A stretch of DNA of 64,000 nucleotides from Pontiella desulfatans (GCF_900890425.1 NZ_CAAHFG010000001.1:4309954-4373953), one strand, 5' to 3'; shown: positions 35,494 to 46,039, numbered from the stretch's first letter. Numbers and translations: made by a program. The notes: generated by a model not told the origin, from the letters alone.

Positions 35494-36204
35494 TTATGGC
35501 GCTGGATTGTAGACGATGCGCCCGCAAAAGTTGCAGGCAACAATCTTGGTTGGATTGCGCGCGTCGTTGGTGACCTGCGGAGGAAGCTTCATGTGGCAAC
35601 CGCCGCAATGTCCGCCGGGCTCCACCAAAACAACCGCAAAGTCGCGCTTGTTATTCAAGATCCTGGAATATTTTTGCAACAACGCCTTGTCGCAGAGAGC
35701 GGCCGCACGGGCGCGGTCGACCTTCATGCTTTCGGCCCGTTCCTGAAGCTCGGCCGCACGCTCATCAAGCTCTCGCAGCTCGTCCGAAATCCCGGCTCTT
35801 TCGCCATTTAGCTTTTCTTCGCATTCGGCAACGATGGCCTTGCCCTGTTCCAAGGCTTCCATCAACTTTATTTCTTTTTCCTCAAGGGCCTTGATCTCGT
35901 CCTCGACCACACCGATTTCCTTCACGAAGGCTCGGTATTGCTCGTTGGTCTGGGCATCCATCTGCTGGTTTTTATATTTGGTGACCTTTTCCTTAAGGGA
36001 TTCCACCTCCAGCTCCTGCTCCTTGAGCGTGGCTTCGGTGTGCTTTCGGCTGTCGAGCGCCATATCGAGCTTTTTCTTCGTACCGCTCAGCTGCGCTTCA
36101 ATATCGCTCTTCCGCTGCGGGATGTCGCGGATTTCCCGCATGATCTTGATGAGTCTACGATCCTTCTTCTGCAAGGCATAAATCGGTTCCAACGGGTGCG
36201 ACAC
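35494..36204 (-). CDS. Coiled-coil protein with C4 zinc ribbon (CT398/DUF164-like)
   Basis: A 236-residue protein. Residues about 15-170 are a long antiparallel coiled coil rich in Glu, Lys and Leu. The C-terminus has two CxxC knuckles (HCGGCH and CNFCGR) that bind zinc. The family is widespread and is known from chlamydial CT398; a role in protein or nucleic-acid handling is suspected but not settled. I chose GTG at 36204 since AAGGAGG lies 5 nt upstream; the TTG at 36219 lies inside that ribosome site. Confidence 0.85.
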   Translation of the reverse strand: MSHPLEPIYALQKKDRRLIKIMREIRDIPQRKSDIEAQLSGTKKKLDMALDSRKHTEATLKEQELEVESLKEKVTKYKNQQMDAQTNEQYRAFVKEIGVVEDEIKALEEKEIKLMEALEQGKAIVAECEEKLNGERAGISDELRELDERAAELQERAESMKVDRARAAALCDKALLQKYSRILNNKRDFAVVLVEPGGHCGGCHMKLPPQVTNDARNPTKIVACNFCGRIVYNPAP

Positions 36205-36283
36205 GGCAACCTCCTTCAATTTCTAAAAAACAAGCTCAGTAACCTACCCCTTCGACACAGCAACGTCAACGCGATGAAGCGAC

Positions 36284-36859
36284 TTATTTACTCCCCGGAT
36301 GAACCAGTTCAAGACCCTCCCGGCAGAGCGGGCAGTCGGAAGGATCGTAGGTGATGGGTTCGATATCCAGCAGGCTCACCAGAGGGGCATCGAAGGTCGC
36401 CTTGCCCCCGCTACGGTTCACGAGGATGCCGATCGCGGCAACTTCCCCGCCGTTCTCTTTCACAATGTCAACGGTTTCCTGAACACGCCCGCCGCGCGTC
36501 ACCACATCCTCGGCAATCACAAACCGTTCGCCCGGCTTAATCTTGAAGCGGCGCAGCACCAGCTTGTTGTCCTCCTTCTCCACAAAGATAAAGCGTACCC
36601 CCAGCGCACGGGCAACGTCGTGGCCAATGGTGATCCCGCCCATCGCCGGCGCAATCACCGTATCGACCTCCAGCTCCTTGAGTTCATCCTTCATCTTCTC
36701 CACCAGCGCCTCGCAGAGCTGGCCGGCAATGCGCGGATACTGCAAAACCAGCGCGCACTGGAAAAACTGGTTGCTATGCAAGCCCGAGCGCAATTCAAAA
36801 TGGCCATTCAGCAATGCGCTGGTTTCCTCGAACAATTTCAATACATCTTCCTGAGTCAT
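36284..36859 (-). CDS. pyrE: Orotate phosphoribosyltransferase
   Basis: Joins orotate with PRPP to make OMP in pyrimidine synthesis. It has 191 residues. It shows APAMGGITIGHDVA, the KxxNK-type loop FVEKEDNK and the PRPP-binding signature VIAEDVVTRGG. The C-terminal tail has a CPLCREG pair of cysteines, as in the thermophilic/clostridial PyrE subtype. The ATG at 36859 has AAGGGAG upstream. It lies 79 bases before the zinc-ribbon gene on the same strand. Confidence 0.92.
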   Translation of the reverse strand: MTQEDVLKLFEETSALLNGHFELRSGLHSNQFFQCALVLQYPRIAGQLCEALVEKMKDELKELEVDTVIAPAMGGITIGHDVARALGVRFIFVEKEDNKLVLRRFKIKPGERFVIAEDVVTRGGRVQETVDIVKENGGEVAAIGILVNRSGGKATFDAPLVSLLDIEPITYDPSDCPLCREGLELVHPGSK

Positions 36860-36947
36860 CGAATCTCCCTTGTTAAATACCGATATCAAAACATTCCCGA
36901 CAGCTTCCCACAAACCGCCCGATTCCGTCCATTTCAAATTACCCCAC

Positions 36948-36993
36948 AGCCCGGACGGAAAAAGTGACGGCCGTCACTTTTTCCGTCCGGGCT
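36948..36993. repeat. 46-bp perfect palindrome, probable bidirectional terminator core
   Basis: The sequence is identical to its own reverse complement from 36948 to 36993, centred on GGCC. The inner part GTGAC-GGCC-GTCAC is followed by TTTTT on both strands, which is the form of a two-way intrinsic terminator. It lies between the nrfA terminator and pyrE. Confidence 0.85.
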
Positions 36994-37005
36994 CCCCCAC
37001 AACAT

Positions 37006-37036
37006 GAAAAAGAGCGCCCGGAACCCAGACGCTCTT
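37006..37036 (-). terminator. Rho-independent terminator of nrfHA
   Basis: Read leftward, AGAGCG(T)CTGG pairs with CCGG(G)CGCTCT around a short GTT loop, followed by TTTTTC. It lies about 20 bases after the nrfA stop. Confidence 0.85.
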
Positions 37037-37055
37037 CGCAACCACAAGAGGGCGT

Positions 37056-38481
<1,426 letters not shown>

Positions 38482-38489
<8 letters not shown>

Positions 38490-38991
38490 GGTTTTCCCTT
38501 TCCCGTTTTAATCCGCGATCCGCTCCGCCGATACTTGTTGGCAATGAGCCATGGCCCACATCCGCATGGCAATGGATGCACTGGACGGCATCCGGATCGG
38601 ATATATCCCTTTTAAACATTTCGTGAACCATGTCTTCGTGGCACTCGACGCAGTTGTGCTGGAGAATCCGATGGTTCTTGCCCTTGATCATGATCGGCTC
38701 ATGAAAATCCTGTGTCGTGAACGCCTTGGAGTGGTGGTAGCCGTTTTCGGCTTTGGCCACGTATTTCCCAACGAAGTCGTGCGGCAAATGGCAATCCACG
38801 CACGTGGCAACGGCATGATGGCTGGATTTTTGCCAGGAATCGTATTGGGGGTTCATGATGTGGCAGTTGGCGCAGGCTTTGGGATCGGCGCTCAAATAGG
38901 AAAGGCCTTCGGCATAGCGCATGGTGAACGCCCCGGTGCCCACCAGGATTCCCAGTATAACGGCCAGAATTGTCGCCTTTTTACTCAACAT
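38482..38991 (-). CDS. nrfH: Cytochrome c nitrite reductase small subunit
   Basis: The membrane quinol dehydrogenase that passes electrons to NrfA. It has 169 residues, one N-terminal membrane helix (residues 6-24), and four haem sites: CANCH 40-44, CVDCH, CVECH and CIHCH. This NapC/NirT pattern and the overlap with nrfA identify it. The ATG at 38991 has AAAGGGG upstream; longer in-frame starts to 39084 would add a hydrophilic extension before the anchor. The pair forms a two-gene operon ending at the terminator at 37006. Confidence 0.92.
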
Positions 38992-39190
38992 GCTCAATAC
39001 CCCTTTGATTCCTGCGCGCGAAACCAATACATGACTATTGCGGTAGTATTGCGCGTTATTTGAAAGCGTGCTCCTTTTCATCACCTAGTGGAAGGAATAA
39101 TTGGTTCAATCACCTTATTTGAACAGCATCCCATTAAGCCATGATTCATCTTGCTTCCCCTCCATGGAAAACGTATGAAAAACGGCCCTT

Positions 39191-40492
39191 ATGAACGAAA
39201 ACAAACTAACGACCTACTTTGTCAACGTCCTCGGGTGCAAGGTCAACCAATACGATGCCCAGCAGATCGAGCAACTGCTCGAACGCTATGGACTGGAAAA
39301 GACCGACACCTCCGACGATGCCGATTTGATTGTTGTGCACACCTGCGGGGTAACGGCGGACGCGGCGCGAAAGTCGCGCCAGACCATCCGCAAGATGCAG
39401 CGCAACAATCCCCTTGCCCATGTGATTGTGACCGGATGCGCGGCAAACGATGAACTCACGCAGGTCGACCAGGATCCCGTCTTCCGCGTCCCGGCCGGGG
39501 CCGACTGGCTGCAGCGGCTGGTCGAACAGCTCGACGCGCTGGCCATGCCCCACCGCCATGGAGTGGACGGCATCACCACCGACACGTTCACCATTTCGAG
39601 GTTCGAGGGCCACACCCGCGCCTTTCTCAAGGTGCAGGACGGTTGCGACATCGGCTGCTCGTTCTGCATCATTCCCCAGCTCCGCAAGGCCCCGCGCGAC
39701 AAGGCGATCGCGGACGCCGTGCGCGAAGCCACCGCCCTCACGGCGGCGGGTTATCGCGAAATCGTCGTTACCGGCGTGAGTGTGGGCCTCTATGGGCGCG
39801 AGCAGGGTTCTTCGCTCGCCGAAATGCTGCGCTCCCTCGTTGCCGTACCGGATATCGGGCGCATTCGCCTTTCCAGCCTGCACCCCGGGGAGTTGACCGC
39901 GGAGCTGCTGGACGTGTGGGCGTCCTCGCCCGCCATCATGCCGCACCTGCACCTCTCGTTGCAATCCGGCTCCGATGCCGTGCTCGCGGCGATGCGCCGC
40001 GGCTATACCGCGGATGAATATCTCGATGCCGTCGAACGCGCCCGCGCCGCCCTCGACAACCCGGCCTTCACCACCGATGTCATCGTTGGCTTCCCCGGGG
40101 AAACCGACACCTACTTCCAGGAAAGCCACGACTTCTGCCGAAAGGTTGGCTTTTCCCAGATGCATGTCTTCACCTATTCCCCCCGCCCCAAGACCATCGC
40201 CGCCCGGATGGGCAACCAAGTTAACGGCGCGCTCGCCATGGAGCGCAGCGAACAGCTCCGCGCGCTGGGCGAACAACTGGCCGCCGACTACCACCGCCAG
40301 TTTGCGGGCAAGAACGCGGAGGTGCTCGTTGAGGGCAGCAAGGATGGCAGGGCCACCGGCTACTCCCGCCACTATATCCCCGCCGAGTTCGGCGCAACGG
40401 AGGATTTGCGGGGCCAGATGGTGAGCCTGCCCGTCCGGGAAACCTCGGCATCGGGCATCGTTTGCGACCCAGGCATGCTGTCACGCCTTTAG
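39191..40492 (+). CDS. mtaB: tRNA (t6A37) methylthiotransferase, MtaB type
   Basis: A radical SAM enzyme that converts t6A37 to ms2t6A in tRNA. It has 433 residues. The N-terminal UPF0004 domain has cluster cysteines in VNVLGCKVNQYD, VVHTCGVTADA and VTGCAAND. The radical SAM motif CDIGCSFC lies near residue 150, and a TRAM-like tail is at the C-terminus. GCKVNQYD and the overall length favour MtaB over MiaB or RimO. No strong ribosome site precedes the ATG at 39191. It is divergent from nrfHA and appears to be a single gene. Confidence 0.88.
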   Translation: MNENKLTTYFVNVLGCKVNQYDAQQIEQLLERYGLEKTDTSDDADLIVVHTCGVTADAARKSRQTIRKMQRNNPLAHVIVTGCAANDELTQVDQDPVFRVPAGADWLQRLVEQLDALAMPHRHGVDGITTDTFTISRFEGHTRAFLKVQDGCDIGCSFCIIPQLRKAPRDKAIADAVREATALTAAGYREIVVTGVSVGLYGREQGSSLAEMLRSLVAVPDIGRIRLSSLHPGELTAELLDVWASSPAIMPHLHLSLQSGSDAVLAAMRRGYTADEYLDAVERARAALDNPAFTTDVIVGFPGETDTYFQESHDFCRKVGFSQMHVFTYSPRPKTIAARMGNQVNGALAMERSEQLRALGEQLAADYHRQFAGKNAEVLVEGSKDGRATGYSRHYIPAEFGATEDLRGQMVSLPVRETSASGIVCDPGMLSRL

Positions 40493-40493
40493 A

Positions 40494-40520
40494 GGCCGCC
40501 TACAGGCGGGACGACGAACC
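40494..40520. repeat. Small REP-like hairpin, GGCCGCCTAcAGGCGGGACGAC copy 1
   Basis: CCGCCTACAGGCGG forms a tight hairpin followed by GACGACGAACC. The same words recur at 43508-43534 with two base changes, also just after a stop codon. Confidence 0.65.
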
Positions 40521-40585
40521 GTTCTACATACTTTTTCTTTTAATCTTTAATCCTCCGACCGCCATTCCGTATATTCCCTGCACCT

Positions 40586-41464
40586 ATGAGAGATAACACC
40601 CTAGATAGCGAAATCCGGATCTGGCAGGAAAAGCTTTTCGGCCGTTCCATTCGCCGAGGCCGCACGCTCCAGCGCATCAATGCGCTGGTGGGCGCAACAT
40701 CGAACCAGCAATGCCTCGAAATCAGCGCCGGCGATGGAATCATCAGCACCAGCCTTCGCAGCCTGGGCGGCAGCTGGAAAACCGCCGTTTCCACCAAGGC
40801 CGCATCCGACTCCATCAGCTATTGCCTTAGCGAAACGATCACTCTCATCGACAACGGCAAGCTCCCCTTCGAAGACCATGCCTTCGACAAGGTGGTCATC
40901 GTTGATGCGCTCAAGAACATGGCCGACGACTACGAATTCCTTCACGAATGCCACCGCGTGTTGAAAACCGACGGATGGGTCATTGTTAGCGAAGCCCGCC
41001 GCGCGCCCTTGAGCATGGTTTCGCTTTTGCAGCGCATCCTCAAGGTCTCGCCCATCTCCAGAGGGGCGCGGCGCAACGGCTACAAGGTGCAAGAGCTTTT
41101 CGATAAACTGAAGGATGGCTTCGACGTTCCCGAAACCTTCGTATATTCGAATGGCCTATTCGAAGCACTGGCCACCCTGGGCGAGTTCGTGCAGAAAATG
41201 ATTGCGCACGGTCCCTACTGGATGGTCCGCGAAAATGCGCGCGAGGAAGAACTCTACCACTACCGCCACCTCCACGGCATGGCCGGCATGGCCTATCCGT
41301 TGCTGTGGTTCGCATCCAAGCTTGAATTCCTTCCGGGCCACAAGCTGCTGGTGAAAAGCAGGCGCCGCCACTGGCGCCCGCGCCGCCAGCCCAAACTCAT
41401 CGACGGGCGCTCCATCGCCGAAGCCGCCATCAACACCAAAATCGGCACCGCCGCCCCCTTCTAA
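40586..41464 (+). CDS. SAM-dependent methyltransferase (class I)
   Basis: A 292-residue protein. The SAM-binding motif I appears as CLEISAGDGIIS (about residues 43-54). A Methyltransf_11-like core follows, with DKVVIVDALKNM and ECHRVLKTDGWVIVSEA. The C-terminal 120 residues have hydrophobic patches and a very basic stretch (KSRRRHWRPRRQP). The target molecule is unknown. It lies between mtaB and rnc; whether they share a transcript is unclear. Confidence 0.75.
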   Translation: MRDNTLDSEIRIWQEKLFGRSIRRGRTLQRINALVGATSNQQCLEISAGDGIISTSLRSLGGSWKTAVSTKAASDSISYCLSETITLIDNGKLPFEDHAFDKVVIVDALKNMADDYEFLHECHRVLKTDGWVIVSEARRAPLSMVSLLQRILKVSPISRGARRNGYKVQELFDKLKDGFDVPETFVYSNGLFEALATLGEFVQKMIAHGPYWMVRENAREEELYHYRHLHGMAGMAYPLLWFASKLEFLPGHKLLVKSRRRHWRPRRQPKLIDGRSIAEAAINTKIGTAAPF

Positions 41465-41521
41465 ACCCCAAAACGATTGATAATCTTTTTTGCAACGACG
41501 AATCCGTAGCACGGAAAGAGA

Positions 41522-42217
41522 ATGAAGAATTTGTACAAAAAACTCGAACAGGCGATCGGTTATCGGTTCAAGAAAAAAGCCCTCCTTGAACTGGCCCTCA
41601 CCCATCCCTCGTTCCGCTACGAAGACAAGGAAGCCTCCGACGACAACCAGCGGCTCGAATATCTCGGCGACGCCGTGCTCAGCCTGATCTCCGCCGAGCA
41701 CCTCTTCAACAACAATCCCGACGCACGCGAAGGCGACATGTCCAAGCTGCGCAGCCGCCTCACGCAGGATCGCAAACTCGCACAGATCGGCGCCTCGATC
41801 GGCATCAGCGAATACCTGCGTCTCGGCCGCGGCGAAGAGAAGAACGGCGGAGCCAAACGCGCCTCCAACCTGGCCGACGCCGTCGAAGCCATCATCGGCG
41901 CCGCCTGGATCGACGGCGGATCCCGCGCCTCCAACAAGATTTTCAAGAAAGTCTTCCTGCCCGAACTAGGGGAGTTGCGGCTCACCGAAGTCAAAAGCAA
42001 CCCCAAGGGCAACCTGCAGGAATATGCCCAGAGCCACGGGCACGGTATCCCTGAATACGAGACCATCGAAACCGCCGGCCCGGAGCACGACCGCGTCTTT
42101 ACGGTCGAAGTGAAAACCTGCGGAAAAACCTGGAAAGCCCAAGCCGGCAGCAAACGCGAAGGCGAGCGCCTTGCCGCGCTCAAAGCCCTGCAAGAGCTCT
42201 CCAAAAATCCGGCATAA
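41522..42217 (+). CDS. rnc: Ribonuclease III
   Basis: Cleaves double-stranded RNA in rRNA and mRNA maturation. It has 231 residues. The signature NQRLEYLGDAVLSL and the second acidic site LADAVEAIIGAAW hold the Mg2+ ligands. The C-terminal double-stranded RNA-binding domain spans about residues 160-228 (NPKGNLQEYAQSHGHGIPEY, then AGSKREGERLAALKAL). Length and domain order are standard. AAAGAGA precedes the ATG. The downstream protease gene starts 41 bases later. Confidence 0.95.
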   Translation: MKNLYKKLEQAIGYRFKKKALLELALTHPSFRYEDKEASDDNQRLEYLGDAVLSLISAEHLFNNNPDAREGDMSKLRSRLTQDRKLAQIGASIGISEYLRLGRGEEKNGGAKRASNLADAVEAIIGAAWIDGGSRASNKIFKKVFLPELGELRLTEVKSNPKGNLQEYAQSHGHGIPEYETIETAGPEHDRVFTVEVKTCGKTWKAQAGSKREGERLAALKALQELSKNPA

Positions 42218-42257
42218 GCCTCCGCACAAGAATCCGCGCGCAGAAAGGAACCCATCC

Positions 42258-43493
42258 ATGAACAGCTATCTCATTTTCATCCTCGCACTGATGGCATTCA
42301 ACTGGCTGCTTTCACTCATCGTCGAAACCCTCAACATACGCAACGTCACCACCGAGATTCCGGACGAATTCCACGGCATCTACGACGACGAAAAATATGC
42401 CAAGTCGCAACGCTACCTGAAAGACAACACCCGCTTCGGCCAGATTCAGGCCGCCATCATGCTTCCGCTCACCGTTGCCTTCATCCTGCTGGGCGGTTTC
42501 CGCTGGATCAACGACATTGCCCAGGCCACCTCCGATAACATGATTATCCAAGGACTCGTGTTTGGCGGCATCCTCATGGCGATCGGCCAACTCGTTGGAC
42601 TGCCCTTCGGCATCTACGACACCTTCGTGCTCGAAGAAAAATACGGGTTCAACAAAACCACGGTGAAAACCTTTGTGGCCGACATCCTCAAGGGCCTCCT
42701 GCTCACCGTCCTGCTCGGCGGCCCGATCTTTGCGCTCGTCCTTTGGATCTTATCCTCGGTGGAGCTCGCCTGGCTGTGGGCCTGGGTTGCGCTCAGCGCC
42801 ATACAGATCTTCATCATGTTCATTGCGCCGGTCGTCATCTTCCCGCTCTTCAACAAGTTTGTCCCGCTGGAGGAAGGCGAGCTTCGCTCATCCATCGAAG
42901 ACTATGCCGCCGCACAGAACTATACCCTGAGCGGCATCTTCAAGATCGACGGTTCCAAACGCTCCACCAAATCCAACGCCTATTTCACCGGCTTTGGCAA
43001 AACCAAGCGCATTGCCCTCTACGACACGCTCATCGAAAACCATTCCACCGAAGAACTCGTCGGCGTGCTCGCCCACGAGATTGGGCATTGCAAGCGCGGC
43101 CACGTCAAAAAAGGGATCGCCATTTCCATGGCCTCCACGCTGCTGATGTTTTTCATCCTCTCGTTGTTCATCAGCAAGGAGGGGCTCTACGCCGCATTTG
43201 GAATCGAAGGCACCCCACTCTATGCCGGGCTCTTCTTCTTCGGCTTCCTCTACGCCCCCATCAGCATGATTCTCGGCCTGCTTGGGAACATGCTCTCGCG
43301 CAAGCACGAGTTCGAGGCCGATGCCTATGCGGCGGAAACCACCCAGGCCCCGGGGAAAATGATCAGCGCACTCAAGAAGCTTTCGGTCGACAACCTCTCC
43401 AACCTCACGCCCCATCCGCTCAAGGTTTTCCTGGAATATTCCCACCCGCCCGTCCTCGAACGCATCAAGGCGCTGCGGAAAATAGGTTCGTAG
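42258..43493 (+). CDS. M48 family metalloprotease, CAAX protease (Ste24) type
   Basis: A 411-residue multi-spanning membrane protease with about seven helices. The zinc motif HEIGH lies near residue 273, and the third ligand is Glu in EFEADAYA. The N-terminal CAAX_prenyl_protease region (FGIYDTFVLEEKYGFNKTT) marks the Ste24 subgroup, which in bacteria probably clears damaged membrane proteins. The ATG at 42258 has AAAGGA upstream. A REP-like hairpin follows the stop. Confidence 0.9.
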   Translation: MNSYLIFILALMAFNWLLSLIVETLNIRNVTTEIPDEFHGIYDDEKYAKSQRYLKDNTRFGQIQAAIMLPLTVAFILLGGFRWINDIAQATSDNMIIQGLVFGGILMAIGQLVGLPFGIYDTFVLEEKYGFNKTTVKTFVADILKGLLLTVLLGGPIFALVLWILSSVELAWLWAWVALSAIQIFIMFIAPVVIFPLFNKFVPLEEGELRSSIEDYAAAQNYTLSGIFKIDGSKRSTKSNAYFTGFGKTKRIALYDTLIENHSTEELVGVLAHEIGHCKRGHVKKGIAISMASTLLMFFILSLFISKEGLYAAFGIEGTPLYAGLFFFGFLYAPISMILGLLGNMLSRKHEFEADAYAAETTQAPGKMISALKKLSVDNLSNLTPHPLKVFLEYSHPPVLERIKALRKIGS

Positions 43494-43507
43494 TATCGCC
43501 TTGGGGC

Positions 43508-43534
43508 GGCCGCCTAAAGGCGGGACGACAAACC
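43508..43534. repeat. Small REP-like hairpin, copy 2
   Basis: GCCGCCTAAAGGCGGGACGA plus CAAACC matches the copy at 40494-40520 except for two bases. It lies between the converging protease and oppF genes. Confidence 0.65.
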
Positions 43535-43541
43535 TCTTCGC

Positions 43542-44309
43542 TTAAAACGACGGGACGGCGGCGAGGAGCTTGCGGGTGTATTCGTGCTGCGGGTTGTCGA
43601 TGACATCGGCGACATCGCCCATCTCGACAATTTCGCCGTTATACATGACCGCCACGCGGTCGCAAAGGTTGCGGACAACGGCGAGGTCGTGGCTCACGAA
43701 CAGGAAGGCGAGATTGTGCTTGGAACGCAACTCTTCAAGTAGCTTGAGGATTTCGGCCTGAACGGAAACATCGAGCGCGGAAACGGGTTCGTCGGCCACC
43801 AGCAGATCCGGATTGAGCGCAAGCGCGCGGGCAATGCAAATGCGCTGGCGCTGGCCACCCGAAAACTCGTGCGGATAGCGCCAGGCCCAATCCTTGTTCA
43901 ACCCGACGGATTCGAACAGTTCGGTGACCCGTTCGCGGCGTTCCGCCGTGTTGGCCCCGATCTTGTGCACCTCCAAAACATCAACGATCGCACTGCCGAC
44001 CTTCATGCGGGCGTTGAGCGATCCGTAGGGGTCCTGGAAAACCATCTGCACTTCCTGCCGATAGGTTTTCAGCTCCTTGCCTTTCAGCGACGCAACATCG
44101 ACGCCCTTATAATCGATGGTACCGGAGGAAGGCGCATTGATTCGGATGATGGTCTTGCCAAGCGAACTCTTGCCGCAGCCGCTTTCGCCAACAAGGCCGA
44201 AAATTTCTCCGGGCTTGATATGGAACGTGACATCCTTCACGGCATGGACCGCATCGCGTCCGTGGCCATAGATGACGTTCAGGTTTTCAACTGTAAGTAA
44301 GTGGTTCAC
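43542..44309 (-). CDS. oppF: Oligopeptide/dipeptide ABC transporter ATP-binding protein
   Basis: A 255-residue ABC ATPase. Walker A is GESGCGKSS, the Q-loop is in MVFQDPYGSLNARM, the signature is FSGGQRQRI, and Walker B is LLVADEPVSALD. The H-loop is in VSHDLAVV. The terminal HEYTRKLLAAVP block is the Opp/Dpp family mark, though the usual 50-residue C-terminal oligopeptide extension is short here. It is the last gene of the leftward opp operon, paired with oppD across a perfect hairpin. Confidence 0.88.
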   Translation of the reverse strand: MNHLLTVENLNVIYGHGRDAVHAVKDVTFHIKPGEIFGLVGESGCGKSSLGKTIIRINAPSSGTIDYKGVDVASLKGKELKTYRQEVQMVFQDPYGSLNARMKVGSAIVDVLEVHKIGANTAERRERVTELFESVGLNKDWAWRYPHEFSGGQRQRICIARALALNPDLLVADEPVSALDVSVQAEILKLLEELRSKHNLAFLFVSHDLAVVRNLCDRVAVMYNGEIVEMGDVADVIDNPQHEYTRKLLAAVPSF

Positions 44310-44314
44310 TCATT

Positions 44315-44364
44315 AGGGGTCGGTCCTCGGATTTAAGTTAGCTTAAATCCGAGGACCGACCCCT
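44315..44364. repeat. Perfect 23-bp-stem hairpin between oppF and oppD
   Basis: Bases 44315-44337 and 44342-44364 are exact reverse complements around the 4-base loop TTAG. The stop codon and last residues of oppD are encoded inside the right arm (GVGPRI then stop). Perfect pairing over 23 bp with no decay suggests a recent insertion or selection for the structure. Confidence 0.9.
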
Positions 44365-45161
44365 CCTCCTTCCTTGGGATGCAGGCGCGGGACGGCGGCC
44401 ATGAGTTGCTTGGTATATTGGTGCTGCGGGTCGTAGAGCACCTGGCTGGTGGTTCCCTCTTCGACCACCTTGCCCTTTTGCATAACATAGACACGATCGG
44501 CGAGGTCGGCCACGATTCCAAAGTTGTGGGTGATCATCAGCACCGACTGCCCGGTCTTTTCGCTGAGTTCGGCGAGGAGGTTGAGGATTTCGCGCTGTAC
44601 GGTCACATCAAGCGCGGTGGTTGGCTCGTCGGCCACGAGCAGGTCGGGCGAGCAGGCCAGCGCCATGGCAATCATGCAGCGTTGCAACTGACCGCCGCTC
44701 ATTTGGTGCGGGTAGGCCTCGGCCAGTCGGGATGGCAGATGGACGATGTCGAGCAACCGCTCCACCTCGGCCTTGCGCTCGATGCCCTTGCGGTGGAGCT
44801 TGAGCGCCTCTTCAATCTGCCAGCCAATCGTGAAAACGGGGTTGAAGGAGACCATCGGCTCCTGGAAAATATAGGAGATGCGGCTGCCGCGGATTTCGCG
44901 CAGCTCGCGTTCGTTGAGCGTCAGCAAATCCTGGCCGCCGAAGATGACCTTTCCGCCTTCGATGCGGGCGACGCGCGGGACCAGGCCGGTGAGGGAGAGC
45001 GCACTCATGCTTTTTCCGCTGCCGGACTCGCCGACCAGCGCCACGGTCTCGCCTTTGGCGACGGTGAACGAAACGTCGTCGATGGCCTTCACCAGTCCTT
45101 CGCCCCGCCCGAAGTGCAGGGAAAGGTGTTCCACTTCCAAGATGTTGTTTGAATCAGTCAT
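44343..45161 (-). CDS. oppD: Oligopeptide/dipeptide ABC transporter ATP-binding protein
   Basis: A 272-residue ABC ATPase partner of OppF. Walker A is GESGSGKSM, the Q-loop lies in YIFQEPMVSFNPVF, the signature is MSGGQLQRC, and Walker B is LLVADEPTTALD. The Opp/Dpp block HQYTKQLMAAVPRLHP is followed by only a few residues encoded in a hairpin repeat, so the usual cysteine-containing tail is lost. The start ATG at 45161 overlaps the end of oppC (45154). In-frame starts further upstream lie within oppC. Confidence 0.88.
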   Translation of the reverse strand: MTDSNNILEVEHLSLHFGRGEGLVKAIDDVSFTVAKGETVALVGESGSGKSMSALSLTGLVPRVARIEGGKVIFGGQDLLTLNERELREIRGSRISYIFQEPMVSFNPVFTIGWQIEEALKLHRKGIERKAEVERLLDIVHLPSRLAEAYPHQMSGGQLQRCMIAMALACSPDLLVADEPTTALDVTVQREILNLLAELSEKTGQSVLMITHNFGIVADLADRVYVMQKGKVVEEGTTSQVLYDPQHQYTKQLMAAVPRLHPKEGGGVGPRI

Positions 45162-46035
45162 TGAGCCGGGGGTCGAGGGCGTCGCGCAGGGCGTCGCCAA
45201 GCAGGTTGAATGCGAGTACGAGCAGGAAGACGGCGATCGTCACGAAGGTCATTTCCCACCACATGCCCTGCCAGAGGCGCATGCGGGCATTGTTGATCAT
45301 CAGCCCCCACGAGGGTTGGTCCTGCACGCCGATGCCGAGGAAGCTCAGGAACACCTCGGTTCCGACCGCCGCCGGGAAGCGCAGCGTGAAGGTGACGATG
45401 ACCACGTGCATGACGTTGGGAAGGATATGCTTGAAAATGATGCGTCCGTTGCCGAGGCCGAGCGCCTGGGCGGCCTGCACATAGGTTTGGCCCTTGTGCT
45501 TGATCACCTCGCCGCGGATCAGGCGGCAGATGCCGACCCAGGTGGTGAGGCCGATGCCGAGGTAGATGCCGAGCAGTCCCTTGCCCACCACCATGGCGAT
45601 GGCGAGAATGAACAGCAATCCGGGCATGGAGGCGAAGGTGGAATAGAGCCAGACCACAAAGTCGTCCACCTTGCCGCCGAAATATCCGGCGATGCAGCCG
45701 AAGAAGACGCCGATCGGAATGGCGATGAGCGAAGTGATGATGCCGACCTTGTAGGCAATGCATACGCCTTGCACCAGACGGGCCATGACATCGCGCCCGA
45801 GTCCGTCGGTACCCATCCAATGGGCCTTGCCCGGCGGTTGGAAGGCGATGTCGAGATTGGTTTTCTGGTAGGAGGGCGTAATGTCACGGATCTCGTAGTA
45901 TTGATGGAGGATCTCGCCGTACACGGCCAGCAGCGTGAAGAACGCCACCAATCCCAGGCAGACCATGGCAATGCGGTTTTTTCTCAACCGCCGCCAGGCA
46001 TCGCCCCATAAACTCTGTCCTTTTGCAGTCGCCAT
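45154..46035 (-). CDS. oppC: Oligopeptide ABC transporter permease, OppC type
   Basis: A 293-residue inner-membrane permease with about six helices. The N-terminal segment (LWGDAWRRLRKNRIAMVCLG) is typical of OppC_N. The periplasmic HWMGTDGLGRDVMARL block and the cytoplasmic EAA loop (YVQAAQALGLGNGRIIFKHI) are present; the loop contacts the ATPases. The last residues GDALRDALDPRL are the usual family ending. It overlaps oppD by 8 bases and starts 5 bases after oppB. Confidence 0.92.
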   Translation of the reverse strand: MATAKGQSLWGDAWRRLRKNRIAMVCLGLVAFFTLLAVYGEILHQYYEIRDITPSYQKTNLDIAFQPPGKAHWMGTDGLGRDVMARLVQGVCIAYKVGIITSLIAIPIGVFFGCIAGYFGGKVDDFVVWLYSTFASMPGLLFILAIAMVVGKGLLGIYLGIGLTTWVGICRLIRGEVIKHKGQTYVQAAQALGLGNGRIIFKHILPNVMHVVIVTFTLRFPAAVGTEVFLSFLGIGVQDQPSWGLMINNARMRLWQGMWWEMTFVTIAVFLLVLAFNLLGDALRDALDPRLND

Positions 46036-46039
46036 GGTT

